Positions 50,881 to 58,111 of a DNA stretch of 64,000 bases are shown one piece after another. The notes below the pieces were generated by a model. It was not told the origin of the DNA. It saw only the letters and a list, made by a program, of their open reading frames with translations, and did no database searches. Source of the DNA: Rhodanobacter denitrificans (GTDB taxonomy: Bacteria > Pseudomonadota > Gammaproteobacteria > Xanthomonadales > Rhodanobacteraceae); NCBI GenBank assembly GCA_003241385.1, contig QFPO01000014.1:1-64000 (forward strand). Reading direction: 5' to 3'. Both the position numbers and the translations under genes were made by a program. Position 1 is the first letter of the stretch. Every line of letters starts with the position of its first letter.

Positions 50881-50940
50881 ATGAATCGATAATTCAGTCG
50901 AAAGATAATCGTTACTTTCCCATCGGATTGAACTAAAACT
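50881..50940. promoter_or_regulatory. AT-rich divergent promoter region with inverted repeat
   Basis: These 60 bases contain 20 G/C (33%), against about 70% around them. They include GAAT-N5-ATTC (50883-50895) and two GATAAT boxes (50888-50893 and 50904-50909). The stretch lies between the SDR gene and the Xre regulator, and is a likely regulator-binding and promoter region for both. Confidence 0.55.
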
Positions 50941-50953
50941 TCACCGTCCGCGC

Positions 50954-51346
50954 ATGGACGAGAAGAAGCAGTTCGCCGAGCGCCTGCGAGCCGCGATGCG
51001 TGCGGCCGGCTACGAGGCGCGGCCGAACGTGCTCGAGCAGCACTTCAACGAGCGCTACTGGGGCCGCTCGGTGACCTATCAGGGCGCGCGGCGCTGGCTG
51101 ATGGGCCTGTCGATCCCCGAGCAGGACAAGCTGCAGGTGCTGGCGCAGTGGCTCGGCGTCGAGCCGCAGACGCTGCGCTACGGAACGCCCGCGCAGATCG
51201 CCGATGCGACGCCGCCGTGGCCGGCGGTGACCGATCCGGCCGACCGTGCCGCGATCAGCGCGTTTCTCGCCCTGCCGCCGGACCGTCGCAAGCCTCTGCG
51301 CGAGCTGATCGCCCAGCTCGGCGTGGCGCCGCGGCGCCGCCGCTAG
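50954..51346 (+). CDS. Xre-like DNA-binding protein
   Basis: This 130-residue protein starts MDEKKQFAERLRAAMRAAGY and carries an Xre-like helix-turn-helix (about 10-75, VTYQGARRWLMGLSIPEQDK, LQVLAQWLGVEPQTLRYG). The rest (LSPADRAAISAFLALPP-like, ending APRRRR) looks helical and basic. It probably represses its own promoter or the divergent SDR gene. It overlaps the end of the convergent macro-domain gene by 4 bases. I find no toxin gene paired with it. Confidence 0.8.
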   Translation: MDEKKQFAERLRAAMRAAGYEARPNVLEQHFNERYWGRSVTYQGARRWLMGLSIPEQDKLQVLAQWLGVEPQTLRYGTPAQIADATPPWPAVTDPADRAAISAFLALPPDRRKPLRELIAQLGVAPRRRR

Positions 51347-51924
51347 CGCATCAGGCCGGCGTGCTGGTTCAGCACGCCGCGCGCGCTCCGCAGCCAGGTC
51401 TTGTCGCCGCCGATGCAGACGTCGTAGGCGGCGCGCATCTGCCGCGCGACGCGCTCGAACGGCATCGCACCGACACCGGCGCCGAGCGCGGGACAGGCCA
51501 GGCTGTCGATCGGCACCTGATCGCGCGCGTGCTCGCGCACCGCGCGCAGCGCCGCACGGAAGGCCAGATAGACGTGGGTGGTGCGATCGATCGTCGCCGG
51601 GACGCGCATCGTCGGCGCGCTGACCATCCATGGAATCGCCGTGTCGCCGGTCGGCACGATCAGCGCCTGCCCGACCGGCAGCTCGCCGTCGTGCTCGGCG
51701 GCCAGGCGCTCGCGCAGCGTGCGCTCCAGGCCCTCGCCGAAGTGACGTGCGTAGTGCAGATCGAGTCCGCCGTCCATGATGCCGAAGCTGTTGGCGGCGC
51801 TGACGACCGCATCGACCGGCTCGGCGAGGATGTCGCCGACGCGGATCGAGACCGCCGTTCCGGCGAACGCGACCTGCCAGGCCTCGGCCATCGCTGCATC
51901 GAGCGTGCACAGCTGTATCCGCAT
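51343..51924 (-). CDS. Macro-domain protein
   Basis: This macro-domain protein may bind or hydrolyse ADP-ribose derivatives. I use the ATG at 51924 (MRIQLCTLD, 193 residues); an ATG 18 bases earlier is possible, and neither has a clear ribosome-binding site. The ligand-binding segments are DAVVSAANSFGIMDGGLDLH and PALGAGVGAMPFERVARQM, typical of the family. The macro domain fills most of the protein. The gene converges with the Xre-like gene with a 4-base overlap. No DarT-type toxin or ADP-ribosyltransferase is adjacent. Confidence 0.88.
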   Translation of the reverse strand: MRIQLCTLDAAMAEAWQVAFAGTAVSIRVGDILAEPVDAVVSAANSFGIMDGGLDLHYARHFGEGLERTLRERLAAEHDGELPVGQALIVPTGDTAIPWMVSAPTMRVPATIDRTTHVYLAFRAALRAVREHARDQVPIDSLACPALGAGVGAMPFERVARQMRAAYDVCIGGDKTWLRSARGVLNQHAGLMR

Positions 51925-51942
51925 CGGCCCGAGCGTTCGCAT

Positions 51943-52324
51943 CGAGAGGGAGCGTCAAGTTAGCCGACACGCAGTCGGCGCGCCAGAACGGGGCGGGCAG
52001 GTACAGCACGGCATCGGTCTCGCCTCGGCCGCGGCGACCGCGAGGCCGGCGTCGTACCGCAGGCGCCGCGACGCCGAGAGGCCGAGAGCGCTCGCATCGG
52101 GGTTGCCCACGTCGAAGTCCCCGTCCGATGCGCGGCGCGCCGGTGCATGCGCCGTCTCGACCTCGCCGCGCCGGGTCTGCGCCGTCGCACGACATGGCGA
52201 TCGGCATCGCGACCGTCAGCGCCGTTCCGACAGACGTACCGTGTTGCCGGTGTGGCCCTCGACGCCGGCCCGATGCCGCGGCTTCCGGCCTAGAATGTCC
52301 GCCCGATCGCGACGGAGCCGGACG
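51943..52324. other. Non-coding stretch before the GST gene
   Basis: I see no believable complete gene. A minus-strand frame near 51960-52050 translates to a protein-like segment (AVLYLPAPFWRADC), but it has no supported start or family and may be chance or a gene remnant. A TAGAAT box at 52291-52296 is a likely -10 for the GST gene. Confidence 0.45.
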
Positions 52325-52951
52325 ATGATGACGCTCTACGGACGCCCCGGCTGGGGCTCGGTCCTGGTCGAGGCGCAGTTGCTGCGCTACGGTCTGCCGT
52401 TCCGTTTCGAGGCGGTCGGCGACCTGTTCGCGTCGGCCGAGGCGCGCACCGCGCTGGCCGCGGTCAATCCGCTGGCGCAGGTGCCGACGCTGGTCCTCGC
52501 CGACGGCCGCGTGATGTCCGAGAGCGCGGCGATCACGCTGTATCTGGCCGACCTCACCGGCCGCGACGACCTGGTGCCGGGCCCGCACGCGCCCGAGCGC
52601 GCCGCGTTCCTGCGCTGGCTGGTGTTCCTGGTCGCCAACCTCTACCCGACGTTCACCTATGCCGACGATCCGCAGCGCTTCGTCGCCGACGCGACCGCAG
52701 CCCGGGCGTTCCGTGTGCGCGTGGACGAGTACGCGAAGTCGCTGTGGCGCGTCGTCGAAACCGCGGCGGTCGGACCCTGGTTCCTGGGCGAGCGGTCCAG
52801 CGCGCTCGACCTGTACGTCGCGGTCATGACGCGCTGGCGACCGCGCCGCGCCTGGTTCGCCGAGGCCACGCCGACGCTGCACGCGATCGCGCAGGCCGTC
52901 GACGCCGATCCGGGCTACACCGACGTGCTGGCGCGCAACTTCGCGAACTAG
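52325..52951 (+). CDS. Glutathione S-transferase family protein
   Basis: This 208-residue protein has an N-terminal thioredoxin-like glutathione-binding domain (about 1-78) with LYGRPGWGSVLVEAQL, NPLAQVPTLVLADG and the SESAAITLYLADL motif that contacts glutathione. An all-helical C-terminal domain follows. The Ser at position 12 or Trp10 region would be the usual thiol-activating zone, but no classical Tyr/Cys is evident. The ATG has a GGAG site and lies 29 bases after a TAGAAT box. Substrate unknown. Confidence 0.9.
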   Translation: MMTLYGRPGWGSVLVEAQLLRYGLPFRFEAVGDLFASAEARTALAAVNPLAQVPTLVLADGRVMSESAAITLYLADLTGRDDLVPGPHAPERAAFLRWLVFLVANLYPTFTYADDPQRFVADATAARAFRVRVDEYAKSLWRVVETAAVGPWFLGERSSALDLYVAVMTRWRPRRAWFAEATPTLHAIAQAVDADPGYTDVLARNFAN

Positions 52952-53252
52952 CGACCGAGCCTCGCCTCGCGGGACCGATCCGGCCGTCCACCGAGGCGAA
53001 CGAACGGGCGCAGCGCCCGCGCATCGGGTCGAGCCCACGCGCGCACCTGCGCGGCCGCATGTCCGTTCCCGGCGGCATCCGCCGTATCCCCCAGCAAGGA
53101 TCGTTCATTGCGATGCGGCGCGCGCGACTCGCGCGGCGCCTGCGGACGACCGCGCGGACATGGCCGCACGGCATACGCATAAACGACAGCGCGACTGAAC
53201 ACGTCGCGCCTCGCGATCGGCCGGAATCGCCGGCCTTGCCAAGGAGAGCGTC
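52952..53252. other. Non-coding stretch before the secreted protein gene
   Basis: No convincing gene is present. It includes a GGGCGCAGCGCCC hairpin shortly after the GST stop, and an AAGGAGAG ribosome-binding site at the end that serves the secreted protein. Confidence 0.5.
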
Positions 53253-53744
53253 ATGTCGCACCTGTCGTTCCGTTTCGCCCCGCATCTCGCCGCCGCTCTG
53301 GTCTTCGCGCTGCCGGGCACCGCCGCGCAGGCGCAGACCTGCGGCATGCCGCTGCCGATCGACATCCCCAATCCGGCGGTTCCGTTCGTCCACAGCGGCA
53401 ATACCTGCATGGCCGGCAATGTCGTCTCCATGGTGGAAGGCGTTGCGCTGCCGCATCGCGACATCGTCTACCAGTTCCGCACCGGTGGCGGCGGCGACAT
53501 CACCGCCACGTTCACCGCCGCGGGCTTTGCGGCCACCATGCTGCTGGTCAAGGGCGATCCGGCCAATGCACCGTCCTACATCGTCGGTGTCGGCGACGCG
53601 TCGACGCCGATGGTGTCCGGCATGCTCACCGACGGCGTCTACACCTTGATCGTCACCGGCGATCCGGGCATCCCGACGACGCAGTGCGGCACGTATACGC
53701 TCGAAGTGAGCGGCATGCTGACCATTCCCGACCCGAACTGCTGA
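53253..53744 (+). CDS. Secreted PPC-like hypothetical protein
   Basis: This 163-residue exported protein has a signal peptide ending near AQA-QT (about residue 27) and an AAGGAG ribosome-binding site. The mature part is beta-rich, with four Cys that could form disulfides (TCGMP, TCMAG, QCGTY, final C), and resembles bacterial pre-peptidase C-terminal (PPC) domains: DIVYQFRTGGGGDITATF, YTLIVTGDPG and GTYTLEVSG. It lacks the FxDxF tag of the other secreted proteins here. Function unknown. Confidence 0.7.
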   Translation: MSHLSFRFAPHLAAALVFALPGTAAQAQTCGMPLPIDIPNPAVPFVHSGNTCMAGNVVSMVEGVALPHRDIVYQFRTGGGGDITATFTAAGFAATMLLVKGDPANAPSYIVGVGDASTPMVSGMLTDGVYTLIVTGDPGIPTTQCGTYTLEVSGMLTIPDPNC

Positions 53745-53853
53745 AATCCCGCACCACGGCACCGACGCCGCCGGCTCGGGTATCGTGGCGGCCTGGCCTG
53801 TCGCGGCCGTGTGCTGCGACGGGCCGCGCATCGAAACGCGCGCAAGAAATGTG

Positions 53854-53882
53854 TTGACGAAGTCCCCTTCGATCTCTATTCT
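53854..53882 (+). promoter_or_regulatory. tRNA operon promoter
   Basis: TTGACG (53854-53859) and TATTCT (53877-53882) are separated by exactly 17 bases, followed by a GC-rich discriminator CCGCGCC. It drives tRNA-Ala and tRNA-Glu. The GC-rich discriminator suggests stringent control. Confidence 0.75.
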
Positions 53883-53895
53883 CCGCGCCTCTCTC

Positions 53896-53971
<76 letters not shown>

Positions 53972-53984
53972 AGGTTCTCTATGC

Positions 53985-54060
53985 GTCCCCATCGTCTAGA
54001 GGCCTAGGACACCGCCCTTTCACGGCGGCGACGGGGGTTCGAATCCCCCTGGGGACGCCA
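53985..54060 (+). tRNA. tRNA-Glu (TTC)
   Basis: A complete 76-base cloverleaf with encoded CCA. The acceptor stem is GTCCCCA/TGGGGAC, and the anticodon loop CTTTCAC gives anticodon TTC. It lies 13 bases after tRNA-Ala and shares its promoter. Confidence 0.97.
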
Positions 54061-54070
54061 CGTGTCAGGG

Positions 54071-54098
54071 GATGAGGCTTCGGCTTCGTCTCGGGTTT
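54071..54098 (+). terminator. Terminator after tRNA-Glu
   Basis: GATGAGGC and GCTTCGTC form an 8-bp stem (with G-U pairs) capped by a TTCG loop, followed by TCGGGTTTT. It ends the tRNA-Ala/Glu transcript. A TTGACG at 54129-54134 is a likely -35 for tRNA-Asp. Confidence 0.65.
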
Positions 54099-54163
54099 TC
54101 GGAGATTTCGAAAGTCCGGCATGTGGAATTGACGTCCTGGGCATGCGGTTGCAGTAAAAATGC

Positions 54164-54240
54164 GGAGCGGTAGTTCAGCTGGTTAGAATGCTGGCCTGTC
54201 ACGCCGGAGGTCGCGGGTTCGAGTCCCGTCCGCTCCGCCA
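54164..54240 (+). tRNA. tRNA-Asp (GTC)
   Basis: A complete 77-base cloverleaf with encoded CCA. The acceptor stem is GGAGCGG/CCGCTCC, and the anticodon loop CTGTCAC gives anticodon GTC. It is transcribed separately from the upstream pair and is followed by a strong terminator. Confidence 0.97.
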
Positions 54241-54255
54241 CTGCGAGAATCAACG

Positions 54256-54282
54256 AAAAGCCCTGCGCAAGCGGGGCTTTTT
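54256..54282 (+). terminator. Rho-independent terminator after tRNA-Asp
   Basis: AAAAGCCCTGC and GCGGGGCTTTTT form a stem with a GCAA loop followed by five T. This is a canonical intrinsic terminator. Confidence 0.9.
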
Positions 54283-54382
54283 CGTTTGCGCCGTTCGCGC
54301 GACGCGCGCGTGCCCGGCCCGCGCTGGCCGCCGCCGCGCGATCGGGGGCATCATCGGGTTTTCACCGATCGCGGAGCGGCGC

Positions 54383-55051
54383 ATGGGACAGACGATCAGC
54401 ATCGGCAGCGGCGGCCTGCAGTGCATCGGCGCGTACCTGGCGCGCCCGGAAGGCACGGCCAAGGGCGGTCTGGTGATCGCGCAGGAAATCTTCGGCGTCA
54501 ACGCGCACATCCGCAGCGTCGCCGACCGGTTCGCCGCGCACGGCTACGTCGCGATCGCGCCGGCGTTCTTCGATCGCGTCGAACGCGACGTCGAGCTCGG
54601 CTACGACGAGGCCGGCTTCCGGCGCGGCCGCGAGCTGATCGCCGAGGTCGGCCTGCCGGCGGCGGTCGAGGACGTCGCCAGCGCCGCCGAGGCGATCGCC
54701 TCGGCTGGCCGGATCGGCTGCGTCGGCTACTGCTGGGGCGGCACGGTCGCGTTCCTCGCGGCGACACGGCTCGGCCTGCCCGCGGTCAGCTACTACGGCA
54801 TGCGCAACGTGCAGTTCTTCGACGAGACGCCGCGCGCGCCGCTGATGTTCCATTTCGGCGAGCGCGACGCGTCGATCCCGCCCGAGATGATCCAGCGCCA
54901 TCGCGATGCGCTGCCCGGCGCCGAGGTCTACACCTATCCGGCCGGACACGGCTTCAACCGCGACGTCGGTGCCGACTACGAGCCGGCCAGCGCCGCGCTC
55001 GCGCTCGAACGCACGCTGGCGTTCTTCGCGCGTCATCTGGCGCCGGCATGA
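54383..55051 (+). CDS. Dienelactone hydrolase family protein
   Basis: This 222-residue cytosolic alpha/beta hydrolase of the dienelactone hydrolase type shows the catalytic Cys117 (GYCWGG), Asp162 (FGERDASIP) and His189 (PAGHGFN), plus Glu35 (QEIFG), which in the family activates the Cys. The ATG at 54383 has a GCGGAG site. Its stop overlaps the start of the HIT gene (ATGA), making it the first gene of the pxp operon. The true substrate is unknown; a role in chlorocatechol degradation is not suggested by context. Confidence 0.9.
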   Translation: MGQTISIGSGGLQCIGAYLARPEGTAKGGLVIAQEIFGVNAHIRSVADRFAAHGYVAIAPAFFDRVERDVELGYDEAGFRRGRELIAEVGLPAAVEDVASAAEAIASAGRIGCVGYCWGGTVAFLAATRLGLPAVSYYGMRNVQFFDETPRAPLMFHFGERDASIPPEMIQRHRDALPGAEVYTYPAGHGFNRDVGADYEPASAALALERTLAFFARHLAPA

Positions 55052-55467
55052 ACGCGGCTGCCGCATTCTCGCTCGATGCGCGGCTGGCCGCCGACACCCA
55101 TCCGGTCGCCGAACTTTCCCTGTCGCGCCTGCTGCTGATGGACGATGCGCGCTACGGCTGGCTGATCCTGGTGCCGCGCCGCGCGGGCCTGCGCGAGCTG
55201 GCCGATCTGCCGCGCGCCGACCAGCACCGGCTGCTCGACGAGATCGAGATCGCGCGCCATGCGCTCGCAGCGCTCGGCCCTTACGACAAGCTCAATCTCG
55301 GCGCGCTCGGCAACATCGTCGAGCAGCTGCACGTGCACGTGATCGCGCGGCGCCGCGACGATGCGGCCTGGCCGGGCCCGGTCTGGGGCCATGGCACGCG
55401 CGTCGCGCACGCACCCGAGGCATTGGCCGACCGGCTGCGGCGGCTGCGCGCTGCGCTGCCGCCGTGA
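55048..55467 (+). CDS. HIT-domain protein with incomplete triad
   Basis: This 139-residue HIT-fold protein has LHVHVIARRRDDAAWP, with His95 and His97. The third histidine of the canonical triad is replaced by Ile99. It belongs to a HIT subgroup I associate with the Xanthomonadales. Nucleotide hydrolysis would be expected to be altered or absent. It is translationally coupled to the DLH gene upstream (ATGA) and to pxpB downstream (GTGA). Why it sits in this operon is unclear. Confidence 0.85.
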   Translation: MNAAAAFSLDARLAADTHPVAELSLSRLLLMDDARYGWLILVPRRAGLRELADLPRADQHRLLDEIEIARHALAALGPYDKLNLGALGNIVEQLHVHVIARRRDDAAWPGPVWGHGTRVAHAPEALADRLRRLRAALPP

Positions 55468-56159
55468 ACCTCGCGATCGAGCCGCTCGGCGAGCGGATGC
55501 TGCTGCTGCGCTTCGGCGAGCGGATCGACCTCGCCCTGAACGCACGGGTCCACGCGGCGGCCGCGACGCTGCGCGCAGCCGCCCTGCCCGGCGTCGACGA
55601 GCTGATCCCGGCCTATGCGACGCTCGGACTGCGCTATCGCCCCGAGGCCTGGCTCGATACCGAGCGCCCGCCGTGGCAGGCCCTGGCCGATGCGGTGCGC
55701 AGGCAGCTCTCCGGCCTCGCGCCGGCCGCTGCGGCCACTGCGCGCCTGATCGAGATTCCGGTCTGCTATGCCGCTCCGTACGCGCCCGATCTGGCCCACG
55801 TCGCCGCGCACTCGGGCCTCAGTGCCGAAGCCGTGATTGCGCGCCACAGCGGCACGACCTATCGCGTCGCAATGCTCGGCTTCGCACCGGGCTTTCCGTA
55901 TCTGCTCGGCCTCGACGCGACGCTGCATACGCCGCGCCGCGCCGATCCGCGCCTGCGCGTGCCGGCCGGCGCGGTCGCGATCGGCGGCGCGCAGACCGGC
56001 ATCTATCCGCGCGAACTGCCGGGTGGGTGGCAGATCATCGGCCGGTCGCCGCTCGTGCTGTTCGATCCGGCCCGGTCGCCGGCGGCCCTGCTCGCAGCCG
56101 GCGATCAGGTCCGTTTCCGGCCGATCGACGCGGCCGCGTTCGAGGCCGCCGCGCGATGA
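55464..56159 (+). CDS. pxpB: 5-oxoprolinase subunit B
   Basis: PxpB is one of three subunits of the prokaryotic ATP-dependent 5-oxoprolinase (PxpABC), which converts 5-oxo-L-proline to glutamate. The GTG start overlaps the HIT stop (GTGA) and gives 231 residues. The KipI-like pattern is clear: HSGTTYRVAMLGFAPGFPYL, LGLDATLHTPRRADPRLRVP, AGAVAIGGAQTGIYPRELPG and GGWQIIGRSPLVLFDP. It is coupled to pxpC by an ATGA overlap. Confidence 0.95.
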   Translation: MNLAIEPLGERMLLLRFGERIDLALNARVHAAAATLRAAALPGVDELIPAYATLGLRYRPEAWLDTERPPWQALADAVRRQLSGLAPAAAATARLIEIPVCYAAPYAPDLAHVAAHSGLSAEAVIARHSGTTYRVAMLGFAPGFPYLLGLDATLHTPRRADPRLRVPAGAVAIGGAQTGIYPRELPGGWQIIGRSPLVLFDPARSPAALLAAGDQVRFRPIDAAAFEAAAR

Positions 56160-57115
56160 GCCTCACGGTGCTGCGCCCGGGCCTGCTGACCTGCATCCAG
56201 GACCGCGGCCGCATCGGCCACGCGGCCGAGGGCATCGGCCGCAGCGGCCCGCTCGACGAGGTCGCCGCGCGGCTCGCCAATGCCTTGACCGGCAACGTGC
56301 CGGACGCGGCCGTGCTCGAGATCAGCCTGCACGGCCCGAGCCTGCGCTTCGAGGCGGCCGCGACGATCGCGCTGACCGGCGGCCTCGTCGACGGCCGGCT
56401 CGACGGCGACCCGTTCGCTTCCTGGCGGCCGTGCGCGGTCGCCGCCGGCAGCGTGCTCGATCTCGGCGCGGTCCGGCACGGCGCGCGCGCCTATCTGGCG
56501 ATCGCCGGCGGGATCGCGGCCGATCCGGTGCTCGGCAGCCGCGCGACCGACCTGCACGCCGGCCTCGGCCCGTTCGGCGGCCGTGCGCTGGTCGCCGGCG
56601 ATCGTCTCGCGATCGGCCCCGCCCGGCCGCTGCGGTTCGATCGACGCTGGTCGCTCGATCCGCAGCCGTGGCTCGATCCGGCGTCCGGCGAGCCGATCGC
56701 GCTGATCCGCGGCCGTCACTTCGACGCGCTGACACCCGATGCGCGCGCGGCGCTGTGGTCGACGCGCTGGCGCATCTCGGCCTCGTCCGACCGCGTCGGC
56801 TTCCGGCTCGACGGCGCGACGCTCGCGCTGCGCCAGGCGATCGAGGCGGTCAGCGAGCCGGTCGCGCCGGGCACGCTGCAGCTGCCGCCCGGCGGGCGGC
56901 CGATCGCGCTGATGGCCGAGCACCCGACCACCGGCGGCTATCCGCGGATCGGCCAGATCGCCGCGGTCGACCTGCCGCGGCTGGCCCAGATGCGGCCCGG
57001 CGACGCGTTCTCGTTCGAGGAAACCGACGTCGACACCGCGCAGGCGCGCTATCTTTGGCGCGAGCGGCGACTGGCCGCGCTGATCGCGGCGATCGACGAC
57101 CGCCTGCAGCGATGA
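56156..57115 (+). CDS. pxpC: 5-oxoprolinase subunit C
   Basis: PxpC (KipA-like, biotin-dependent carboxylase-like domain) is the second regulatory/catalytic partner of the 5-oxoprolinase complex. At 319 residues it has the family length. It shows VLRPGLLTCIQDRGRIGHAA, GIGRSGPLDEVAARLANALT, GARAYLAIAGGI and the C-terminal MAEHPTTGGYPRIGQIAAVD, LPRLAQMRPGDAFSF. It overlaps pxpB and pxpA by ATGA, so all three are made together in equal amounts. Confidence 0.95.
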   Translation: MSLTVLRPGLLTCIQDRGRIGHAAEGIGRSGPLDEVAARLANALTGNVPDAAVLEISLHGPSLRFEAAATIALTGGLVDGRLDGDPFASWRPCAVAAGSVLDLGAVRHGARAYLAIAGGIAADPVLGSRATDLHAGLGPFGGRALVAGDRLAIGPARPLRFDRRWSLDPQPWLDPASGEPIALIRGRHFDALTPDARAALWSTRWRISASSDRVGFRLDGATLALRQAIEAVSEPVAPGTLQLPPGGRPIALMAEHPTTGGYPRIGQIAAVDLPRLAQMRPGDAFSFEETDVDTAQARYLWRERRLAALIAAIDDRLQR

Positions 57116-57870
57116 CCCTGCGCATCGATCTGAATGCCGACATCGGCGAGTCCTACGGCGCCTGGCGGATGAGCCACGACGCCGAGGTGCTGCGCGAGGT
57201 CAGTTCGGTCAACATCGCCTGCGGTTTCCACGCCGGCGATCCGTCGACGATGCGCGCGACCGTGCGCGCGGCGATCGCGCACGGCGTCGCGATCGGCGCG
57301 CATCCGTCGCTGCCGGACCTGCAGGGCTTCGGCCGCCGCGAGATGGCGATCACGCCGGATGAGGCCTATGCACTGGTCGTCTACCAGACCGGCGCGCTGG
57401 CCGGTTTCGCCGCGGCGGCCGGCGGCCGGCTCGCCCACGTCAAGCCGCACGGCGCCTTGTACAACATGGCCGCACGCGATCCGGCGCTGGCCGATGCGAT
57501 CGCGACCGCGGTGCACGATGTCGACCGCCGCCTGATCCTGGTCGGCCTGGCCGCGAGCGCATTGACCGAGGCGGCGATGCGCGTCGGCATCCCGGTCGCC
57601 CACGAGGTATTCGCAGACCGCCGCTACGAGGCCGACGGCTCGCTGACGCCGCGCAGCCATCCCGACGCGGTCATCCACGATCTGGACATCGCGATCGTGC
57701 AGGTGGTCGCGCTGGCCACGCGCGGCGAAGTGACGACGCGGACCGGCGAGCGGCTGCGCCTGGCTGCCGACACGATCTGCCTGCACGGCGACCGTCCCGA
57801 TGCCGGCCTGGCCGCGCAGCGGATCCGCAGCGCCTTGACCGATGCCGGCGTGACCGTCGCGCCGCTGTAG
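57112..57870 (+). CDS. pxpA: 5-oxoprolinase subunit A
   Basis: PxpA (LamB/YcsF family) is the third subunit of the PxpABC 5-oxoprolinase. The 252-residue product shows IDLNADIGESYGAWRM, SSVNIACGFHAGDPSTM, IGAHPSLPDLQGFGRREM and VKPHGALYNMAARD, all characteristic. It is last in the operon DLH-HIT-pxpB-pxpC-pxpA, with its ATG overlapping the pxpC stop. No terminator with a U tract is visible in the 240 bases before the convergent transporter gene. Confidence 0.96.
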   Translation: MTLRIDLNADIGESYGAWRMSHDAEVLREVSSVNIACGFHAGDPSTMRATVRAAIAHGVAIGAHPSLPDLQGFGRREMAITPDEAYALVVYQTGALAGFAAAAGGRLAHVKPHGALYNMAARDPALADAIATAVHDVDRRLILVGLAASALTEAAMRVGIPVAHEVFADRRYEADGSLTPRSHPDAVIHDLDIAIVQVVALATRGEVTTRTGERLRLAADTICLHGDRPDAGLAAQRIRSALTDAGVTVAPL

Positions 57871-58111
57871 ACGGCGATCGCCGCGCCACGCGCATCGGCA
57901 CGGTCTCCGGAAGACCGTCGACGGCGCCGGCCCACGTCAGGAACGATCGGGCGCCCGTACCGGGCGCCGGGCGCGATCGCAAGTCCGATCGGTCAAGCCG
58001 GAAGCCGACGCATGCGCGCGGACTTCCTCGTCGGTCACGCACTCGCGCACACGGTCCTTCGCGATGCGGTACAGGCGCGCAGCCGCACGTCGGGCGGACC
58101 GCTGCGCCGCG

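Noticed and set aside
50954..51924. DarTG-like toxin-antitoxin system
   Set aside because: A macro-domain protein is present, but there is no DarT-like ADP-ribosyltransferase, and the neighbour is a DNA-binding protein in convergent orientation.
51960..52190. Possible protein remnant on the minus strand (AVLYLPAPFWRADC)
   Set aside because: There is no start, no ribosome-binding site and no recognisable family. Chance is as likely.
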